DNA of 64,000 nucleotides from Agapanthus africanus (GCA_030015575.1 CM057339.1:702162761-702226760); one strand, 5' to 3'. Shown: positions 46,176-59,245, counted from the stretch's first letter. Notes: generated from the letters alone by a model not told the origin. Numbers and translations are program-made.

Positions 46176-47318
46176 AATATCTCAGATCGCGAGATTAGAA
46201 TACGGTATCACATATTCGTATGTAATCAAGCTCCCGCACATACCACCATATATGCCCTACTTCATTCGCTTGAGCTAGGAAACCTCTGTGCGGGACTCTA
46301 AAGGCTCGTCAATACGCCGACAGTAGGTAATGATCACATCAGTCACCTACAAGCCGTCAGCGGTACTAGCTGGACGTAACGGCTACCTAGATATTGAGCG
46401 AATAGAAGATCAACAAGCAAGCTTGTCCAAACTCCCGCAAATCCTATAAGCAACACTTACCGTACAGTCCGGTCTCTTCTCCTAATATGTCGTTTATCAA
46501 GTCTAGGGGTGGAATCGTCAGACCCCAGTAACTTGATAAGTCATGCCGATGTGTAGGCTATAACCGTTCGAGAAACTACAGATAACACTTACCAGTAAAT
46601 CTCTTCATCCCTGGTCAGGGACTTGCTGTTATAGCCAATCGAGTATAGCGCAACATCAACTCCCTATATCGGGAGAGACGAAACCCCTCCTATCTCTCAT
46701 TGCCTCCATGTGACTCGGGACTGTACCCAAAATCCACCTATTTGCACTACTCCTTTGAGCCTTGGTAGGGAGGAAATCAAAGCACAGTAGGAACCACACA
46801 AGACTCTATGACGATCTCAGGTCTACAGTCTTGTGTGTTACTAAAGAACTGCTATTTGACGATAGGTATGGTACCAACTAGGAATTCTCGGCGAGTCCTG
46901 TTTAGTGTACCCATTCTCTAATGAGCACCTGCGTACAATCTTTGATGTCAAACACCAATGGTTGTGAGATCAACCATCAACCCAATACAGGGTCAAGAAA
47001 TGTACACACTAGTCTGCTCTGGAATATCGATGCCCTGTCTCGATATCCCCTCGACTAGGAACTGTTAAAGGATGTACTTATGGACTACACAAGCCCCACT
47101 AGTATGATCTGCATCATAGTCCTGGTAGTCAAGTCAACATCTTAAGGGTTTTATCAACATATATCAGAGAGATAGTATAATAATACTAGTGTACATGTTA
47201 AGATAAATAGCAACCAGATAGCATACTATCATGTTGAGCAAGAAAGTCCTCTATATATATGTCCAAGCATCCATTATATCATACAATAATAGCCTCTAGG
47301 GCATACATATTCCTAACA

Positions 47319-47329
47319 ATCTCCCACTT
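47319..47329 (-). other. polypurine tract of copia B
   Basis: Minus strand AAGTGGGAGAT before TGTTAGGAATA. Confidence 0.85.
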
Positions 47330-47332
47330 GCA

Positions 47333-50300
47333 CTAAGGCCAGTTGTTGTAGTATCTTATACCAAACATCCCAAAAGGTCTCTCAAATTGTGTTTGGGGGA
47401 GGGCCTTCATGAGTGGATCCTATATGTTATCCTTCGTGTCAATTCTCCTGATCTCGATCTCCCCGTGATCAACTATCTCCGGATCAGGTGATACCGCCTA
47501 AGAATATGTCTGGATCGTTGATGGGATCAGGGTTCCTTAGCCAAAGCCACAACTCCATTTTTATCACAATACAAGGGTATTGGATCCTCAATGGATGAAA
47601 CCACACCAAGTTCAGCAATGAACTTCTTCATCCAAACAGCTTCTTTGGCAGCATCGTTGGCAGCGATGTATTCAACCTCCATGGTTGAGTCTACTACGGT
47701 ATTTTGTTTGGAACTCTTACAACATACCGCCCCCTCCATTGAGGATGAAGACAAAACCCGAGATCGACTTACTGTCATCCTTATCATTCTGGAAGCTCGA
47801 ATTAGTAAAGGACTCCACTTTGATTTCACCGTTGCCATACACCAAGAACATTTCTATAGTCCCTCTTAAGTACTTAAGAATGTTCTTTACAGCTGTCCAG
47901 TTCTTCTCCTCAAGATCTGATTGATACCTGCTTACCACACTAAATGCGTAAGCTACATCCGGTCAGGTGCATAACATCGCTTACATGATAGACCCAACTG
48001 CAGAAGCATAGGGTATCCCTTGCATGCGAGCCCTCTCCAAATCAGTCTAGGGAGACATCTCTTTGGAGAGAGTGATTCCTGAGCAAGCGGGTAAATTACC
48101 ACGCTTAGAATCTTCCATACTAAACCTTTTTAGTATGGATTCAATATACTTGGATTGGGACAATCCCAACATCCTCTTAGATCTATCTCTATAGATCTTA
48201 ATCTCTAGGATATAGGAGGCATCACCCAGATCTTTCATGGAGAACTTTTGTGATAAGAAGAGCTTGACCGAGTGTAGCATAGGAACATCATTTCCAATCA
48301 AGAGTATGTCATCCACGTACAATACGAGGAACACAACCTTACTCTTTACAACCTTCTTGTATATACAAGTTTCATCTACATTTTTGATGAAGTCAAACTC
48401 TTTGACTGCTACATCAAAACAGATGTTCCAGCTCCGCGATGCCTGTTTTAATCCGTAGATTGATTTAAGCAGCTTGCACACCTTTCCGCTGCTCCCACTA
48501 TCTACGAAGCCCTCTGGCTGTGTCATGTACACGCTCTCTTCTAAATCACCATTTAGAAAAGCGGTCTTGACGTCCATCTGCCAGATTTCGTAGTCATGGT
48601 ATGCAGCAATGGCAAGTAGGATCCTGATGGACTTATCCACTGGAGAAAAAGGTTTCATCATAATCGACACGTGGTCGTTGACAAAAACCTTTTGCTACAA
48701 GTCTAGCTTTGAAGGTCTTAACCTTTCCATCTACACCAAGTTTCTTCTTAAAGATCCACTTTCTCCCGATGGGTTTTATCCCTTCAGGAGCAACATCCAA
48801 AGTCCATACTTTGTTGGTGTACATGGATTCTATCTCAGATCTCATAGCATCCAGCCATTTCATAGAGTCCCCACTTCTGATGGCTTGCTCGAAACTAGTT
48901 GGGTCATCATTTTCTATGATGCAATCCTCACTCCCACCGTCTATGAGAAAACCGTAGTATCTCTCAGGAGGATGAGGAGCCCTACTAGATCTGCGGAGTG
49001 GCTGAGGTTCGTCGGAGACCATCGAATCCTCCGGTTCTACCAAATCATCAGCTATAGTTTGTGTAGCTGGAACTTCTTCCAGTTCTACCTCATTGCAACT
49101 AATTTCTTTCACAAGAAATTTCTTTTCTAAAAAGGTGGCATGTTGACCAACAAACGCCTTTTGTTCCTCACTGTGGTAGAATAAATATCCATGTGATTTC
49201 TTTAGATATCCTACAAACTTGCAAAGCACTGATCATGCCTCGAGTTTGTCTGGATTCTGTTTTTAACATTGGCCGGACAACCCCATATCTTAACTCGTTT
49301 AAGGTATGGTCTCTTTCCACTCCATATCTCGTATGATGTTTTAGGCACTGATTTTGATGGAACTTGATTCAATAGGTATGCAGCAGTCTCAAGTGCATAA
49401 CCCCAAAAGGAAATAAGTAACTCAGCATCACTCATCATAGAGCGCACCATATCTAATAGGGTGCGATTTCTCCGCTCCGAAACTCTATTGTGATGTGGTG
49501 TATACGGAGGAGTAAGCTAAGAGAGAATCCCATTCTCTTTTAAATAGTCACGGAATTCCATGCTCAACTATTCTCCTCCCCGATCAGATCGTAGGACTTT
49601 AATACTTATACCCATTTGGCTCTCTACTTCATACCTGTATTCTTTGAATTTCTTAAAATTTTCAGACTTGTGTTTCAACAGGAACACATGTCTGAATCTT
49701 GAGAGATCATCGGTGAATGTAATAAAGTACAAGGAACCATTCCTGGCATGCGTAGACATAGGACCGCATGTATCACTATGTATTATTCCCAAAAGTTCAG
49801 TAGCTCTTTCTCCGTGTCCAGTAAACGGAGTTTTGGTCATCTTACCTTTGAGACACGACTCGCAAGTTTCATAAGATGTAAATTCAAACTGATTCAAATA
49901 TCCATCTTTATGAAACTTAGCTGGTCTTGTCACATTAATATGACCAAGTCTATAATGCCACAAGAAGGATTCGTTCATTTCTGAACTTTTCTTCTTGTGT
50001 GTGTTCTGTATATTTAGAACTGTAGTTTGATTTAGAATGTATATACCGTTATGCAACGTACCAAACCCAATCAACACTTGATTTAAGAAAATTTTCATAA
50101 CATTTTTCTCTAATACAAAGTTATATCCTTGTTTATCTAATAAAGAAATTGATATTATATTGCACATCATTTTTGGTACGAAATAACAGTCGTTCAGAAT
50201 CAATATATTACCATTTGGTAATACAAGGTGATATTCGCCAATTGCTTTGGCTGCAACAATTGCACCATTCCCTACTACGAGAGATTTATCATCCTTTCCT

Positions 50301-50598
50301 AGTTCTCTATTTCTTTTTAACCCATGTAACATATTACAAACGTGGGATCCTGATCCGGTATCCAATACCCAGGATGTATAACATACTGAGAAACAGTTCT
50401 CGGTAACGAACACACCCGAAGAAGATGCATCATCATAGTCTTTCTTCGTTCGGGTTGGGTGGAATCCTGATATTCCCCCATTCCTTGCTCAGACTTATGA
50501 CAATCATAAGAAAAAGCGGAACCAACAATCCCCAACTCAGTATAATAAGCAGGTTCGGTCAATACATCTATATTATTATCTTGATTAAGACATGTCAT
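47333..50598 (-). pseudogene. copia B pol, multiply broken
   Basis: Recognisable in order: protease WVLDTGSGSH (about 50360), integrase finger HYRLGH to CESCLKGK (first H kept, one H-C context changed), HSDTCGPM, RSDRGGE, VSERRNRTLLDM, RT YVDDILL, RNase H FTNSSF and DSTMEVEYIA, YCDKNG. Breaks include TAG at 49568, frame changes near 49240, 48660 (with loss of AMLK after FSPV) and 47720, and further stops in the RT tail (48047) and before the RNase H end. RNase H catalytic D of TDSSF has become N. Certainly dead. Confidence 0.9.
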
Positions 50599-53229
50599 GG
50601 TCTCTACCTGGAGAGAGAGAAGAAAACACTTTAGCGTGTGCCCTTACAAGATTAGATTGGTTATTATCTTATCTAATCAGGATGACTCCCATTATTTTTA
50701 TCAAATCTTCCTTCAAACCCAAAAAGGTAAGATTAGCCGGGATTAATTACACCCTACAAGTTCGCCAATCGGTCAGCTAGGCAGGTATTGGTACTCCGAG
50801 GGAGTCTCCCTATGCTTTCGCATAGAACTATTAAATAACCCCGTTTCTTTAGGGGCATAACCCTGTTAACACCTTTCTTAGACACCTACTGGACCGGCTA
50901 ATTGTAAAATGCAAAACTCTTCCAGGAGTAACACTTACACCCAATGGGTATCGGGATCCAACAATCTCATAGAAGGTATGCAATCTCATTGTAAATTTCA
51001 ACACTTGAAATCCCCGATATCAGTTTTTAGCCCAAGCGGTTTATGACCTTGACAATGTCAACAGACCATAAACCGCAAGTCAAGTTCAACCCGTTCATTT
51101 CGTGATTGAATTAAACCCACCCGCACGACCCTTGACAAGGTCAACAAGGTCGTACGACTATCCTAATCCAATCGCATTATATGCGGCAGATAAGCACTAA
51201 TCAGCTACCGCACACTGCGCCTTGACAAGGTCAACAAACGCAGCACAAATACTGAATATTACTTATCTGAAATGATGGAGGGATACAACTGGTTTTGAAT
51301 AAAACCTTTAACGTAATGAACTTGATATTGTTGTAGAATATAGTGATTTGAAATAGAGTAGTTTAAGATCCGCTTTTGAAATCGAATAGTTTTCAAAACA
51401 AACCGAGTGGGTTGTAGCATTTGCTAGTTTTACTAAAGAGCTCTTTCCTGGTGAAGGGGTTTAGGCTCTTTCCTCATCGAATGAGGTGCTGGATATTCAT
51501 AAAAGAATAACGCTATGCAAAGCAAAATCTAGAGCTACCTTTTAGAAAAATTTGATTCTACAACATTTTTAGGTTTCTTTACTTTTCATTAATCTCATTA
51601 ATGACACCCCATCATTTATGTTTCCTAAATATCACAAAAGAAACGAAAATAGAACATACGCTTATGCCATCCGCATTCTCCACGGGGCCCCATCATGCAC
51701 CGTTAGGTTACTTAACTAACAACAGAGCGGGGGCAGGACTAACGCGGGTGCAAAACATAAGCAACGTTTATTATATATATCATATATATAGCATTCATCT
51801 CACGCAGTTATATGATCACATCACAGAAAATAGGCAGCAGAAACAAACATATGAAATATTGGATATATTAGGAGGTCCGTGTTTTAAATTAAGCCAATAA
51901 TGAAAAACACGGATTCCACGGTCGTGATGAATAGCCAAACCTACATCCCTAGACCCCTATGAGAGTGGCAAGTAACCTGCCAATTCTAGAGTTAGGAGAC
52001 CCAGTCTCGAGTTCTCGAGATGGTCTCCCATTGGACTCTAGAACCCGGTTACTTGTGCTCCCCGCCTTGGGTCTATCCTAATACGAAAAAGTAAATAATA
52101 TACATCAATGGTGACATCATCCTCAACCTAGAAGTGTCACAATAAAAGAATATTACATAAAAAAATTTACATGAATGAAAATAGAAAAACTCCCATCTCA
52201 CGTAAAAACCCTGGCTATTCATTCACGACGATCCAATATAACATATCACAAGCAACACATAACATCACATGACATCAACATAAGTAAATACGCGTATCCC
52301 GAATGTCGTTGATGTATAGCAATGAGATCGGAGATACACCACATATTACACTTACGGCCGCAGAAAAGAAATGAAAAACTACAATAATTAGAATCCACAC
52401 CAAACCTTAGACATCATAAACCCGAAATATCTCATATTTCGGATTTCATACCTAACCCAATAAGTCTTGCATTTAAGTCTCAAATTGAAAACACTTTTGA
52501 ATATCAAGTCGGGTAATTCAACAAGATTCCCGATAAAATGATCGAATGCTCGTCGGGAACTTTAGTAGATTGCCGCACCCCCGATGCCGTCAACGAAGTG
52601 CACTTGGGCGGAACACCGCGGCCGCGAGCACCCAAGAGTATGCTTTTAGCAACGAGGTTCTCATATAGTCACTTGGTCGGGGTTATGGGGCATGGCTATC
52701 TAATAGTGTTTCCCAGTGACTATTCGCGTACAATACGAGATTGCGACGGAGTTTTGATCCGAATCGAAACTCCGTGGTAATCGATCAAAAGAGACTAAAA
52801 CGCGAAATTTACAAAACACAAACTAGTTTTCACCAAAACTAATTAATGTGGATTCCAAATATTGTATCATATATGAAAACAATCTAGACGATATCAAACT
52901 TTTCATTCGATTCATCAAACACCTACAAATCACAGAGACCACAACAACTTGAGCCTCACTAAACACGAGAAACAAGATTCCACATCACCATAAACACGCG
53001 GCGGAACCGCGGCTAAACTAGGGTTTAGGCCGCGGTTTCGCAGCGGTTTAGTGGAGATGGGGCCTCATATTCTTGGGGCTCCATCATATACCCTGCATGA
53101 TTTTCTGCATATTTTTAATCTGCAAAATATCAACTTTTGAAAAAATGGACAGAAACATTGCAAAATATGGGTTTCGAACTTCGATAGAACACTTTAATGT
53201 CGTTTAGACATCGCCTAATACTCTAGCTT
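50599..53229 (-). other. gag-less leader of copia B
   Basis: Matches the leader of copia A in order (GGGATTAATTACAC, CATTAATGA, ACCGTTAGGTTA, GGTCGTGATGAATAGCCAA). It has three CCTTGACAA-GTCAAC motifs near 51048, 51128 and 51222. No gag. Confidence 0.7.
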
Positions 53230-53242
53230 GGCTCTGATACTA
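53230..53242 (-). other. altered primer-binding site of copia B
   Basis: Minus strand TAGTATCAGAGCC: the invariant second base G of TGG is A, so pairing with the tRNA CCA end would be weakened. Confidence 0.75.
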
Positions 53243-54457
53243 TGAAAGTGTGTCATAGCACAACCACTATGTTTAGACAAGCATCAAGTATGCAATTTTT
53301 AAAAATCTAGAGTGCTAAGCTACACTAACCTAGAATCGAACTAGAGAATTAGGGTTTTGTAAGCAAGCTCCCGCACATATCACCATATGTGCCTTACTTC
53401 GTTTTTCTTGAGCTAAGAAACCTCTCTGTGAGACTCTCAAGACTCGTCAATACGCCAGCAGTAGGTAATGATCACATCAGTCACCCATAAGGGGCACTAG
53501 CTGGACGTAACGGCTACCCAGCTATTGAGCGAATAGAAGATCAACAAGCAATCTTGTCCAAACTCCCGCAAAGCCTATAAGCAACACTTACCGTACAGTC
53601 CGGTCTCTTCTCCTGATATGTCGCATATCAAGTCTAGGGATGGAATCATCAGACCCTAGTAACTTGATAAGTCATGCCGATGTGTGGTCTATAACTGTTC
53701 GATAAACTACTGATAACACTTACTTGTTAATCTCATCAGCCCTGGCCAGGGACTTGCTGTTATAGCCAATCGAGCATAGCGCAACATCAACTCCCTATAT
53801 CGGGAGAGAAGAAACCCCTCCTATCGCCCATTGCCTCCATGTGACTCGGGACTGTACCCAAAATCCACCTGTTTTCATGACTCCTTTGAGACATGGTAGG
53901 GAGGAAATCAAAGCACGGTAGGAACCACACAAGACTCTATGACGATCACGGGTCTACAGACTAACCTGTACCAGTGTCACCAAAGAACTGCTATCTGACG
54001 ATAGGTATGGTACCAACTAGGAGTTCTCGGGGAGTCCTATTCAGTGTACCCATGCTTTAGTGAGCACCTATGTACATTCTTTGATGTCAAACACCAATGG
54101 TTGTGGGATCAACCATCGCCTCCATACCGAGTCAAGAAACGTACACACTAGTCTACTCTGGAATATCGATGCCCTGTCTCGATATCCCCTCGACTAGGAA
54201 CTGTTAAAGGATGTGCTTATGGACTACACAAGCCCCACTAGTATGATCTGCATCATAGTCCTGGTAGTCAAGTCAACATCTTAAGAGCTTTATCAACACA
54301 TATCAGAGAGACGATATAATAATACTAGTGTACATGTTAAGATAAAGAGCAACCAGATAACATACTATCATGTCGAGCAAGAAAGTCCTTTATATATATG
54401 TCCAAGCATCCACTATATCATACAATAATAGCCTCTAGGGCATACATATTCCTAACA
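53243..54457 (-). repeat. 5' LTR of copia B with 1.0 kb deletion
   Basis: 1,215 bp. Compared with 45088-47318 it lacks the part equivalent to 45213-46230. The break lies at GTAAGCAAG joined to CTCCCGC; the left copy has GTAAGCAAG and GTAATCAAG at the two deletion ends. Confidence 0.88.
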
Positions 54458-54890
54458 GCAGCAACAAACCTAAAGTGGAAACTATTTGAGGTAGCAATAA
54501 AAAAAGCATGGCAACCGTTAGAATTTCAGAGTTGAAAGGAATGGGATTCAAATAAAGATAACGTAAATCGATGATACCTAGTTTTTCCCATTCATCTGCA
54601 CCTTCCTTTGACTCGGTTATATCACTTGGTCCATCCTACGGCAGGACCATTCGACCATTGTTTGCTCTAAAATTAGATATGCACTAAAGAAAAAAATAAT
54701 TAGCGCGGCACTGTCTCCGTCGACGAATGAGCCATCGTTAGAGGAAGAGGAGAACATTCTTCCTTAAAAAAATAATAATAGAGCCCTGAGTTTATTGGTG
54801 TTCGGTGCTCGCGCCGCGGAGGCCACAGCCAATGCAGAAGCGAAAACAAAAACTTCATGCAAGAACCAAACACGCATACCCAAGAATTCG
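54458..54890. other. unassigned sequence
   Basis: About 430 bp between copia B and the next LTR fragment, with a short GC-rich patch (GGTGCTCGCGCCGCGGAGGC). No ORF, no repeat recognised; it could be old host DNA or an older element. Confidence 0.3.
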
Positions 54891-56346
54891 ATCCAAACAC
54901 TTATATTAGTAAACTAAACATGCAAGGGTATAGAAATACCACTTTCGATGCGTTTCCACCTAATTGTAGAAGACCCCTCCAAGCTCGTAGACACCGGGAA
55001 CACACTTAAAAGGCGACCACACTTGCCGAAGAAGATCCATCCGAGGGAAACCAGAAAAGGCTCCGACAGACGATTCAAACTCGCTAATGATGGATTGTAG
55101 GTGATGTAGGAATTTTTCCACTAATTATTTTTTTCTCAAAACCATGCTCAAGAGAGAGCAAGAAGAAGAAAGAGAAGAGGTGAGGAAAAAATGGTTAAGT
55201 CTTGATCCATGAAGCAACTCCAAGAATGTGTGGAATGAATAATCTAAGTGTAGAAAGTGAACGACATTGCTTTTTCAACCATGCATCAATAGTGCATCCA
55301 AACCATATCAACATTTAATGCCAAAGCCATACCTTTCTACATGTCTAGAACTGTACTTCATGCCACCTCACTTTCTACCTCATTTCCAATTATTTTTCTA
55401 AATAGAAAAATAAATACGAGGTGTCCTTCTTCTAGAAACATTCCCGTATAAATACGGAATACTTCACCTGGTATATGTATCGCTAAATATACGCATATCC
55501 ATATAAAAATATGGATAGCACCAAAGAGAGAAAATGAATAGTGAACATTAATATATATATATATATATATATAAATTATTAAATTAAAACCTAATTTAAT
55601 AATCCGGCTTAATCCTAATCTGACTAGTATTATCAACCGTTCGATTAAAATCCGTATATCCCGTACACGTATTTAATCGGACCCCTGCAAATACTAACGT
55701 ACGACTTCTACATCTATCGCCTGAACCGGGAAAACCCTCTGTGTGGGACTCTAAAGACTCGACAATACGCTGACAGTGGGTTTAACCACAAGCACGTCAG
55801 TGGCACTAGCTGTACGTAATGGCTACCCAGATACTTGCCGAAAGGGGGGTCAACAATCAAATACGTCCTTACCCTACTGAGCTTGAATCTGAAAATCTCC
55901 GTACAGTCCGGTTTTTTCGTCAAAGAGTATCACATATCAGGTCTAGGGCGTGATAACGTCAGACCCCTACTAATCTGATAAGTCGTGTCTGAGTCAAGTT
56001 CATCACCAACAGAGATACTACTAATCAACTATCAGTAAATCCTATCCACCGTGGTCACGGATTTCTAGTGATAGCCAACTGAACACAGCACGACATTGAC
56101 TTCTAATACCAGGAGAGACGAATACCTGACAATCGACCATTGCCTCCATATAGTTTGGGACTGTACCCAACAAAAACCAGTTTACATGACTCCTTTGAGC
56201 CGTGGTAGGGTAGTAATCAAAGTACAGTAGGAACTCACACAACACAAATGTCGATCTCATATCAAAGGACTAACCTATACTCATGCCACCTGAGAACTTC
56301 CATCTGAAGATAGATATAATACCATCTAAAAGTTCTCGGCGAGTCC
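54891..56346 (-). repeat. copia LTR fragment
   Basis: Reverse complement aligns with the LTR at 30280-32412 (AAGCCGGATTATTAAAT, GGTTTAACCCACTG, CTAGGTCT-like GACC segments). It is cut at 56346 in the phrase GCGAGTCC where Athila-like LTR begins, so roughly the 5' 900 bp of the LTR are missing. An (AT)n run lies at 55549-55573. Confidence 0.7.
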
Positions 56347-57996
56347 TGTTCAGTCGAAATTATTGCAATTTTTAACATAACAATTTCCTCACTTTTCTAA
56401 TCATCTAAGGGTGTTTGTTATAAATATAACATATATTACAAGTTCATCTGGAAAATATCAATTACCATGTGTTATACATTATAATCAACATTTTTGAAAG
56501 AAATTATATGTTTATTATTTCACGCATAATATTGTATATCTCTAACATTCTTCATTGAGATCTTGCGCAAAAATTAGCCCAGATCAGATATCGGAATCAG
56601 AAATTCGCCGATAAAATACAGGAAATCAAAGAGTTAATTCTGACAGAGATTCAGAAAAGAAAAAAAGATTCCAGATATCAAATATAAACCCAGAGACCAA
56701 CATTAGAAGACTCAAGAGATTTGAAGTCATGATCTCACCAATCGCCACGGATCCGCGGCCGAGTCAGGGGATTGAAGGACGAGAAATTTCCAGAAACTTC
56801 CTTATAACGTCTTAGCTTGCTGAGGACGCTTCATAAATACCTAGCTCATTCTAGAAGTCTCTGTATAACAACCTAGCTTATTGGGGAAGCTTGATTAAGG
56901 ACTATAAAAAAGACCTAAGCCTACATTAAAAAGGTTGTTGATTTTTAGTACACATTTTATACACAACTACAAAAACAATTTAGATCCAATTTCAAGAAAA
57001 CCAAATCTCATCGAGAAGTTCATCAAGCGATTCAACAAAAGATCTTTTACTTTAAGCCGATCGTCATCAACGAGCACATGATCCTCGATAGATCCAAGAA
57101 TCACGGTGATCGAGCAAAGCGAAGATCGACGGAGAAATTACCTCTTCAAGGAAGTGATCGAGAGCTATTCTTCTTGTAATCTCGGATTGAAGAAGTTGTA
57201 ATTTGAAGTTGAATAATAAAGGTGATCATTACTTTTAGTATTGCTTTCTTTAAATTTTCACATTATGAAATATCTATTTATTGATTCTTCTATTTTCATA
57301 ATGTGTGAGTAAATCTCCGCTTGCTAAGGATTCGAAATAATTTGGTAGATCAAATGGTGAGAAGATCCTATATTCATCTTAAGTCTTATAGAGATTATAA
57401 ACTTTAGCATAAAGAATCATCAATGTCCAAATTGTGAGCGAGATCAATTTATTTGTGAATTTCATCACAATTTGGGGATTAGATTGATGATCCTTCTTGT
57501 TAAAGGTTAGATAAGAATGGCAAACAATGAAAGGACAAGGGGCAATGACGGAGAAACCCTAGTTTCTTCAAAGGATCCCTAATTCTCATTTATAGTCATC
57601 TACCTAGTTTTAATTCTACCAATAGATAAGATGAATCATCTTGAATAATCATCATTGGCTACTAATTCCATTCGAATCCTACAAGCCTTTTTCAATTTTC
57701 TTGATAACTAAATCTTGAACATTTTCTTGAATTTCCTTTCTTGAAAACAATTTCTTGAATTTCTTGAAATTATTAGTTCAACCAAATCTTAAACAATTTC
57801 TTGATTTTCTTTACTATTTCTTTCGACTCAACTAAAGCAAGATTTTACAAATTCCTCGAATCCCAGAGGATGACCCGTACTCATTAACGCTCGCTACAAG
57901 CGACACCGTTATTGATTGCGGTTATTATACGACTAAAACATTACATCACTTCTTTACTACTACATCTTTTCTTTAAAATAAAAGAAGTGAAAATCA
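56347..57996 (+). repeat. 5' LTR of the Athila-like element
   Basis: Starts TGTTCAGTCGAAATTATTGC, comparable to TGATTAGTCCAATATATTGC of the minus-strand member, and ends shortly before the primer site. It contains GGATGACCCGTACTCATT and GATTGCGGTTATTA in U5. Confidence 0.65.
56902..56911 (+). promoter_or_regulatory. LTR TATA box
   Basis: CTATAAAAAA preceded by AAGGA, about 1.1 kb before the primer site; best TATA candidate of this LTR. Confidence 0.5.
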
Positions 57997-58007
57997 ATTC
58001 AATCAAA

Positions 58008-58082
58008 TGGTGCCGTTGCCGGGGATCCAACCCGGGTCACCCATGTTACAGGCGGGAATACTCACCACTATACTACAACGGC
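58008..58082 (-). tRNA. tRNA-Asp-like sequence forming an extended primer-binding site (not a working gene)
   Basis: On the minus strand this reads as a complete 72-nt tRNA plus CCA. Acceptor arm GCCGTTG pairs with CAACGGC, the A-box region TAGTATAGTGG is kept, the T arm CCGGG pairs with CCCGG, and the 3' CCA is present in the DNA. The anticodon loop is CTGTAAC (anticodon GTA), where tRNA-Asp has CTGTCAC (GTC). The anticodon stem has lost pairs (CCCGC against ATGGG) and the B box has GGTTGGATCC instead of GGTTCGATCC. The plus strand begins TGGTGCCGTTGCCGGGGA, the primer-binding site. A nuclear tRNA gene would not encode CCA, so I read this as reverse-transcribed primer. Gag ATG is 5 bases further. 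Confidence 0.82.
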
Positions 58083-58086
58083 CGAG

Positions 58087-58923
58087 ATGGACAGTTCTCC
58101 ATCAAATTTCAATAACACCACTCTGCCACCACCCGCAGGTGTGCAGAATCTACCGCATATATCTCTCCAAAAGATATGCTACCCTATACGCGGTCCTCCT
58201 TCTACTTGTCTTTCTATACCACCAGCCAAAGGGGATAATTTCGAAATCAAACCACATTATATCAATCTTTTGCCTAAATTTCATGGTCTTGAGTCTGAAG
58301 ACGCATACATTTTTAACACCAAATTCGAAAACGTATGTGCTATGATGGGCACTTCATAACTTTCTGTGGATGTTATGTGTTTACGTCTTCTCCCATTTAC
58401 TTTGTGCGATTTAGCCGAAAACTGGCTTTATAACACACCCGCACACTCTATATCTAATTGGGATGAATTCGTCGTAGCATTCCTTAAGAAATTTTATCCC
58501 AATCATAAGACCGCCAGTGTTAGGAGTGAAATCAACCAGTTTTCCCAGCTTCCCAATGAACCATTTTGGAAATGCTTTGAACGGTTCAAGGATCTGTTTA
58601 TCCAGTGTCCTCATCACGGAATCCATAGATGGGATCTGTGCCGAATTATATATGAGGGCATTAATCCAATGACAAAACAGATGCTTGCAACCATGTGTCA
58701 AGGCAATTTCATGTCTAAAGACGATGGTGAAGCTTGGAAATTTTTGGAAGATTTTGCTGAAAACACTTTGCAATAGGAAAGCGTTAATCCATCATCTAGA
58801 GGAGGTACCCATCAACTTGATGTTTCCATTGCCGTAAAAGCCGAAATGGCAGTATTACAAAAGAAACTCGAAGCTATGGAAAACAAATTTTTATTAGCCT
58901 CCCTAAACCAGGTGACTCTCCAT
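58087..58923 (+). pseudogene. Athila-like gag
   Basis: ATG at 58087, four bases after the tRNA footprint. Contains ICYPIRG, then the gag core DNFEIKPHYINLLPKFHGLE, LRLLPFTL, WDEFVVAFLKKFYPNHKT, FWKCFERFKDLFIQCPHHGI and LATMCQGNF, which are hallmarks of the retrotransposon gag family (capsid) in Athila/Tat-type elements. Breaks: TAA at 58357-58359 and TAG at 58774-58776 after ENTLQ, where relatives have a W. The frame fades after 58920. No zinc knuckle seen. Confidence 0.82.
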
Positions 58924-58969
58924 AAAACTCGAAGCTATTTGTTATACACATACGGACACATCTATCGAG

Positions 58970-59245
58970 TTGTCCGGGTCAACATCTAACGCTGATTTTG
59001 AACCTTTTATGGAGTCTGAGTATCATCCCGTTCTTTCTGATGAGATTATTCTTCAGGGTATCGATGAAAGCTTTGAAGAGATTTTCGCTGATGAACTCAC
59101 ATTTTTAGAAAACACGGAAGTTGTGATGAATCAACCCCAAACCAAAGAAGTTGAACCATCACCCCTACTTCTTAACAATAACGAGAATGCGAGTAACCAT
59201 CATTATCATTGTATCGTCTCTCCAAATCGAGATGCAAACTGTTAG
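58970..59245 (+). pseudogene. acidic unrecognised protein, cut by copia insertion
   Basis: 91 codons, MSGSTSNADFEPFMESEY onward, with IDESFEEIFADELTFLENTE and KEVEPSPLLL, closely like the minus-strand protein at 39928-41127. The last codons and the stop (TGT TAG) come from the start of the copia LTR, so the true C terminus was removed. Function unknown. Confidence 0.6.

Larger units (their letters stand above)
45088..47318 (-). repeat. 3' LTR of copia B
   Basis: Plus-strand start TGAAAGTGTGTC, end TATTCCTAACA; 2,231 bp. It contains the four-copy repeat at 45896-46175. Confidence 0.9.
45088..54457 (-). mobile_element. Ty1/copia element B, decayed
   Basis: Same family and orientation as copia A: LTR 45088-47318, polypurine tract, pol, gag-less leader, altered primer site, LTR 53243-54457. 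The right LTR has lost about 1.0 kb. Flanking 5-mers are GCCGG and GCAGC, so no clean target duplication. Pol has many stops and frameshifts. It is clearly older than A. Confidence 0.9.
56347..59239 (+). mobile_element. Athila-like gypsy element, 5' part
   Basis: 5' LTR, tRNA-Asp type primer site, gag and an acidic ORF, cut at 59239 by the copia insertion. Same family as 38303-44424 (shared LTR start, U5 and acidic motif). It itself interrupts or truncates the copia LTR fragment on its left. The rest lies beyond the window, if it survives. Confidence 0.75.

Noticed and set aside
52538-52780. 80-codon plus-strand ORF
   Set aside because: Inside the noncoding leader of copia B, opposite strand, no similarity.
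45083-54462. Target site duplication for copia B
   Set aside because: Flanks are GCCGG and GCAGC, three of five matching, which is not enough to call one.
58008-58082. A genuine nuclear tRNA gene on the minus strand
   Set aside because: CCA is encoded, the B box and anticodon stem are damaged, and it sits exactly at a retroelement primer site before gag.
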